From assembly GCF_003402535.2 (NCBI RefSeq), contig NZ_AP025171.1:1426001-1490000 (forward strand): DNA of 64,000 bases. Direction: 5' to 3'. Position numbers and translations under genes: made by a program. Every line of letters begins with the position of its first letter. The stretch's first letter is position 1. Of this stretch, positions 61,749 to 64,000 are shown piece by piece. The DNA comes from Cupriavidus sp. P-10 (GTDB lineage Bacteria > Pseudomonadota > Gammaproteobacteria > Burkholderiales > Burkholderiaceae). The notes under the pieces were generated by a model, which saw nothing but the letters and a program-made list of their open reading frames with translations, was not told the DNA's origin and ran no database searches.

Positions 61749-62738
61749 ATGGATCAGGACAGGCGCCGCGCGTTGTGGCAGATCGGTATTGGCATTGCCG
61801 CAGGTCCTTTCGCTCCGCTCGGGCTGGGCACCGCCTTCGCGCAGGACAGTGCCTATCCGTCGCGGCCAGTCCGCGTCGTCTTGCCCTATGCGGCTGGCGG
61901 CTCCAGTGACGTGGCGTTCCGCGTGCTGGCCGATGGCCTGTCGAAGGCCTGGGGCAAGCCGGTGATCGTGGACAACCGCCCCGGTGCCGGCGGCATGATC
62001 GGTGCGGATGTGGTCGCCAAGTCGGCGCCTGACGGGTACACCCTGCTAGCCACGCTGACCAACCTGGTGCAGGCGCCGGTGCTGTTCGGCAAGTCTCCCT
62101 ACAACGCCGAGAAAGACTTCGTTCCCATCGCGGAACTCGCGACCCTGAACCTGGTGTGGGTGGTGCAGAAAGACCTGCCGGTGCGGGATATCAAGGGCCT
62201 CATCGAGTACGCGAAGAAGCAGGGTCGGCCGCTGCCCTACGGCACCTATGCCGTGGGCGGCACCGGACATCTGCTGATGGAAACCTTCGGCCGCGAGCAC
62301 AAGCTGCCGCTGGTACACGTGCCCTATAAGGGCGAGGCGCCGCTGGTCAATGACCTGCTCGGCGGGCAGGTACAGGTCGGGGTGATCGGGCCGGGCAATG
62401 CCAGGCAGCACACTGGCAGGCTGCGCGCCATTGCTGTCAGCGGCGTCAGTCGTCCTCCGCAATTGCCTGACGTGCCGACGTTCAAGGAGCAAGGCTTTGG
62501 CGGCATGGAGCGCCAGGGCTGGTTCGGCCTGTTCGCGCCCGCCGGCACGTCTGCGGCCATCGTCGAGAAGGTCAGTGCCGACGTGAACCGGCTGATGGTC
62601 CCCGCCACGCGGGCGCGCGTAGCGGAAACCGGTTACGTTCTCACCGGTGGCACGCCGGCGGCGTTCGCCAGCACGGTGAAGGCCGACGACAAGTTCTGGC
62701 GGGAAGCGATCAGGGCGTCGAACATCAGCCTTGAGTGA
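61749..62738 (+). CDS. Bug-type (TTT) periplasmic solute-binding receptor
   Basis: Signal peptide (ends LGTAFAQDS) with an N-terminal DRRRALWQIG (Tat-like pair), then VVLPYAAGGSSDVAFR, VIVDNRPGAGGMIGAD and APDGYTLLATL; VPYKGEAPLVNDLLGG in the hinge. Divergent from the IclR gene, 154 bases apart. CGGAGAC precedes the ATG at 61749. Likely feeds the MmgE/PrpD operon with its substrate, next to a second Bug at the operon's other end. Confidence 0.9.
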   Translation: MDQDRRRALWQIGIGIAAGPFAPLGLGTAFAQDSAYPSRPVRVVLPYAAGGSSDVAFRVLADGLSKAWGKPVIVDNRPGAGGMIGADVVAKSAPDGYTLLATLTNLVQAPVLFGKSPYNAEKDFVPIAELATLNLVWVVQKDLPVRDIKGLIEYAKKQGRPLPYGTYAVGGTGHLLMETFGREHKLPLVHVPYKGEAPLVNDLLGGQVQVGVIGPGNARQHTGRLRAIAVSGVSRPPQLPDVPTFKEQGFGGMERQGWFGLFAPAGTSAAIVEKVSADVNRLMVPATRARVAETGYVLTGGTPAAFASTVKADDKFWREAIRASNISLE

Positions 62739-62770
62739 GTTGCACGCCGCGCCTGCGGTGCGAGTGAAGC

Positions 62771-64000
62771 CTACCCGTACTTGCCGCCGGGCAGCGCCAT
62801 CTCGATCGCGCTGATCAGTTCCTGCAAGCGCAGCGGCTTTGCGCAGACCGCATCGAAGCCGGATTCTATCGCCAGCCGCCGGTCTTGCTGGCGCGTGAAG
62901 GCGGTCAGGGCGATGGCCGGCACGCGGGCGCGGGATGCGACCACCTCCTGCGCGCGCACTTCGCGGACCAGTTCATTGCCGTCCCGCCCGGGCAAGCCGA
63001 TATCGCTGATGATCAGGTCCGGCATGGCGTTGGCCAGCTGGGCCAGCGCGTCGTCGCCGTCGCGGGCGGTGCGGACATGGGCGCCGAAGCCGGCCAGGAT
63101 GGTGCTCAGGGCCGCCGCCGCATCGCTGTCGTCTTCCACCAGCACGATATCCAGGCCGTCCAGCCGCGTCGGTGTCTCCGGTGCACCATGGCTGGCGCCG
63201 CCAGTGGCTTCGTCATCGTCCGGCTCGGCGGTGGGCGCCAGTAGCGGAATGGTGATCTCGAACGTGGCGCCGCGGCCTGTTCCTTCGCTGCAGGCCTGGA
63301 CTGTGCCACCGTGCATCTCGGCAATGCGCTTGACGATGGCCAGCCCGAGGCCCAGGCCGCCATGCCCGCGCCGGTTCGCGCCTTCGCTCTGGGTGAAGCG
63401 GTCGAACAGGAAGGGCAGGAACTCCGGATCGATGCCACGGCCGGCGTCGACCACGGACAAGCTCAACGTGTCCGCATCGGACTTCGCGCTCACGCGGACG
63501 GTGGCGCCTTCAGGCGAGGACTTGATCGCGTTGGAGATAAGGTTCCACAGGATCTGCTGGAAGCGTGCCGGATCGATCCATGCGGCCGGCACCAGGTCAG
63601 GCGCAATGTCCGCCTCCAGCGACAGCTGCTTCTCGCCTGCCATCAGCTGCATGCTGTCGAGTGCGGCGCGGATGACGGTGGCCGGGTTGGCCATCTCGCG
63701 CTCCAGCTTCATCTTGCCGACGTTGAGCAGCGACACGTCGACCAGGTCGGCCACCAGCCGCTGCTGGATGGCGACATTGCGTTCGACCGCGGCCAGCCCG
63801 CGGCGCCCTTCCTCGTTGCTCACGTGGCGGCCCAGCACGTGGGTCCAGACCGAGATCACATTGAGCGGGTTGCGCAGTTCGTGCGACAGGATGGCGATGA
63901 ACTCGTCCTTCATGCGGTTCAGGCGTTCGACGCCGGCACGCGCTGCCTGTTCGCGTTCGATCAGCTGCTCCTGCTGGTGTTCGAGGCGGATCCGTTCGGT
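62771..64000 (-). CDS. Hybrid sensor histidine kinase with C-terminal receiver domain (5' end outside window)
   Basis: The visible 409 residues hold a coiled-coil lead-in (RIRLEHQQEQLIEREQ), the HisKA phosphoacceptor box (FIAILSHELRNPLNVI, His is the phosphorylated residue), a HATPase domain (N-box WNLISNAIKSS, G1 DAGRGI, G2 GLGLGLAIVK) and a receiver domain (DIVLVEDDSDAA, acceptor Asp in LIISDIGLPGRDGNE, conserved Thr/Ala and Lys in CAKPLRL). Sensory part is beyond 64000. It ends at a TAG-type stop at 62771, 32 bases from the Bug gene stop, convergent. Confidence 0.92.
   Translation of the reverse strand, partial: TERIRLEHQQEQLIEREQAARAGVERLNRMKDEFIAILSHELRNPLNVISVWTHVLGRHVSNEEGRRGLAAVERNVAIQQRLVADLVDVSLLNVGKMKLEREMANPATVIRAALDSMQLMAGEKQLSLEADIAPDLVPAAWIDPARFQQILWNLISNAIKSSPEGATVRVSAKSDADTLSLSVVDAGRGIDPEFLPFLFDRFTQSEGANRRGHGGLGLGLAIVKRIAEMHGGTVQACSEGTGRGATFEITIPLLAPTAEPDDDEATGGASHGAPETPTRLDGLDIVLVEDDSDAAAALSTILAGFGAHVRTARDGDDALAQLANAMPDLIISDIGLPGRDGNELVREVRAQEVVASRARVPAIALTAFTRQQDRRLAIESGFDAVCAKPLRLQELISAIEMALPGGKYG

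Overview
The window looks like a high-GC beta-proteobacterium of the Burkholderiaceae, most plausibly Cupriavidus or Ralstonia-like. The signs are GC-rich codon use, five complete Bug-type (tripartite tricarboxylate transporter receptor) periplasmic proteins without membrane partners, an ActP/DUF485 pair, CaiB-type CoA transferases and an H-NS-like protein of the short Burkholderiaceae form. The genus is an inference from gene style; there is no rRNA or marker gene here.

Bases 1 to about 28.8 kb form a dense anti-phage/anti-plasmid defence island. From left to right it holds: a Septu-like ATPase + HNH nuclease pair (minus strand, nuclease cut by the window edge); a large tyrosine recombinase; a short H-NS-like protein; a PD-(D/E)xK nuclease; a two-gene GHKL-ATPase + large PRTase-like protein unit that I cannot match to a named system; an ABC-3C unit (Cap4-like nuclease, middle component, DUF3732 ATPase with zinc hook); a zinc-motif + RES-domain NAD-degrading-type toxin; a truncated second copy of the PD-(D/E)xK nuclease; a Gabija-type pair (OLD/TOPRIM nuclease + UvrD helicase, minus strand); and a four-gene Wadjet-type operon (JetABCD). 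The two nuclease copies bracket the GHKL/PRTase-ABC-3C-RES block like the ends of an exchanged cassette.

Bases 28.8 to 33.9 kb are a decayed accessory stretch: small unknown genes, two XRE regulators, a GSU2403-type nucleotidyltransferase, a frameshifted gene, and a 1.1 kb AT-richer gene-poor segment with four degenerate repeats spaced 44-51 bp.

From 33.97 kb on the content is ordinary metabolic and regulatory DNA. It starts with a GntR/FCD regulator, an AraC-type regulator, a TauD-type dioxygenase with a small hydrolase, and a Bug receptor sharing a TTGTCGAC box with the GntR gene. Two gene remnants (a Bug C-terminus and a quinone oxidoreductase C-terminus) lie abutted between them. Then come small envelope proteins, a BTAD/TPR regulator divergent from an MFS transporter + hydrolase pair, two Bug receptors with a CoA transferase, and actP with its DUF485 partner. 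The last part, 54.9 to 60.7 kb, is a tightly overlapping minus-strand operon: MmgE/PrpD, MaoC, acyl-CoA dehydrogenase, MaoC, CoA transferase, CitE/malyl-CoA-lyase-like protein, with a Bug receptor after it. It is preceded by two identical 14-bp palindromes and an IclR regulator that is divergent from yet another Bug receptor. This reads as uptake plus CoA-dependent breakdown of a small branched or dicarboxylic acid. The window ends inside a hybrid histidine kinase gene.
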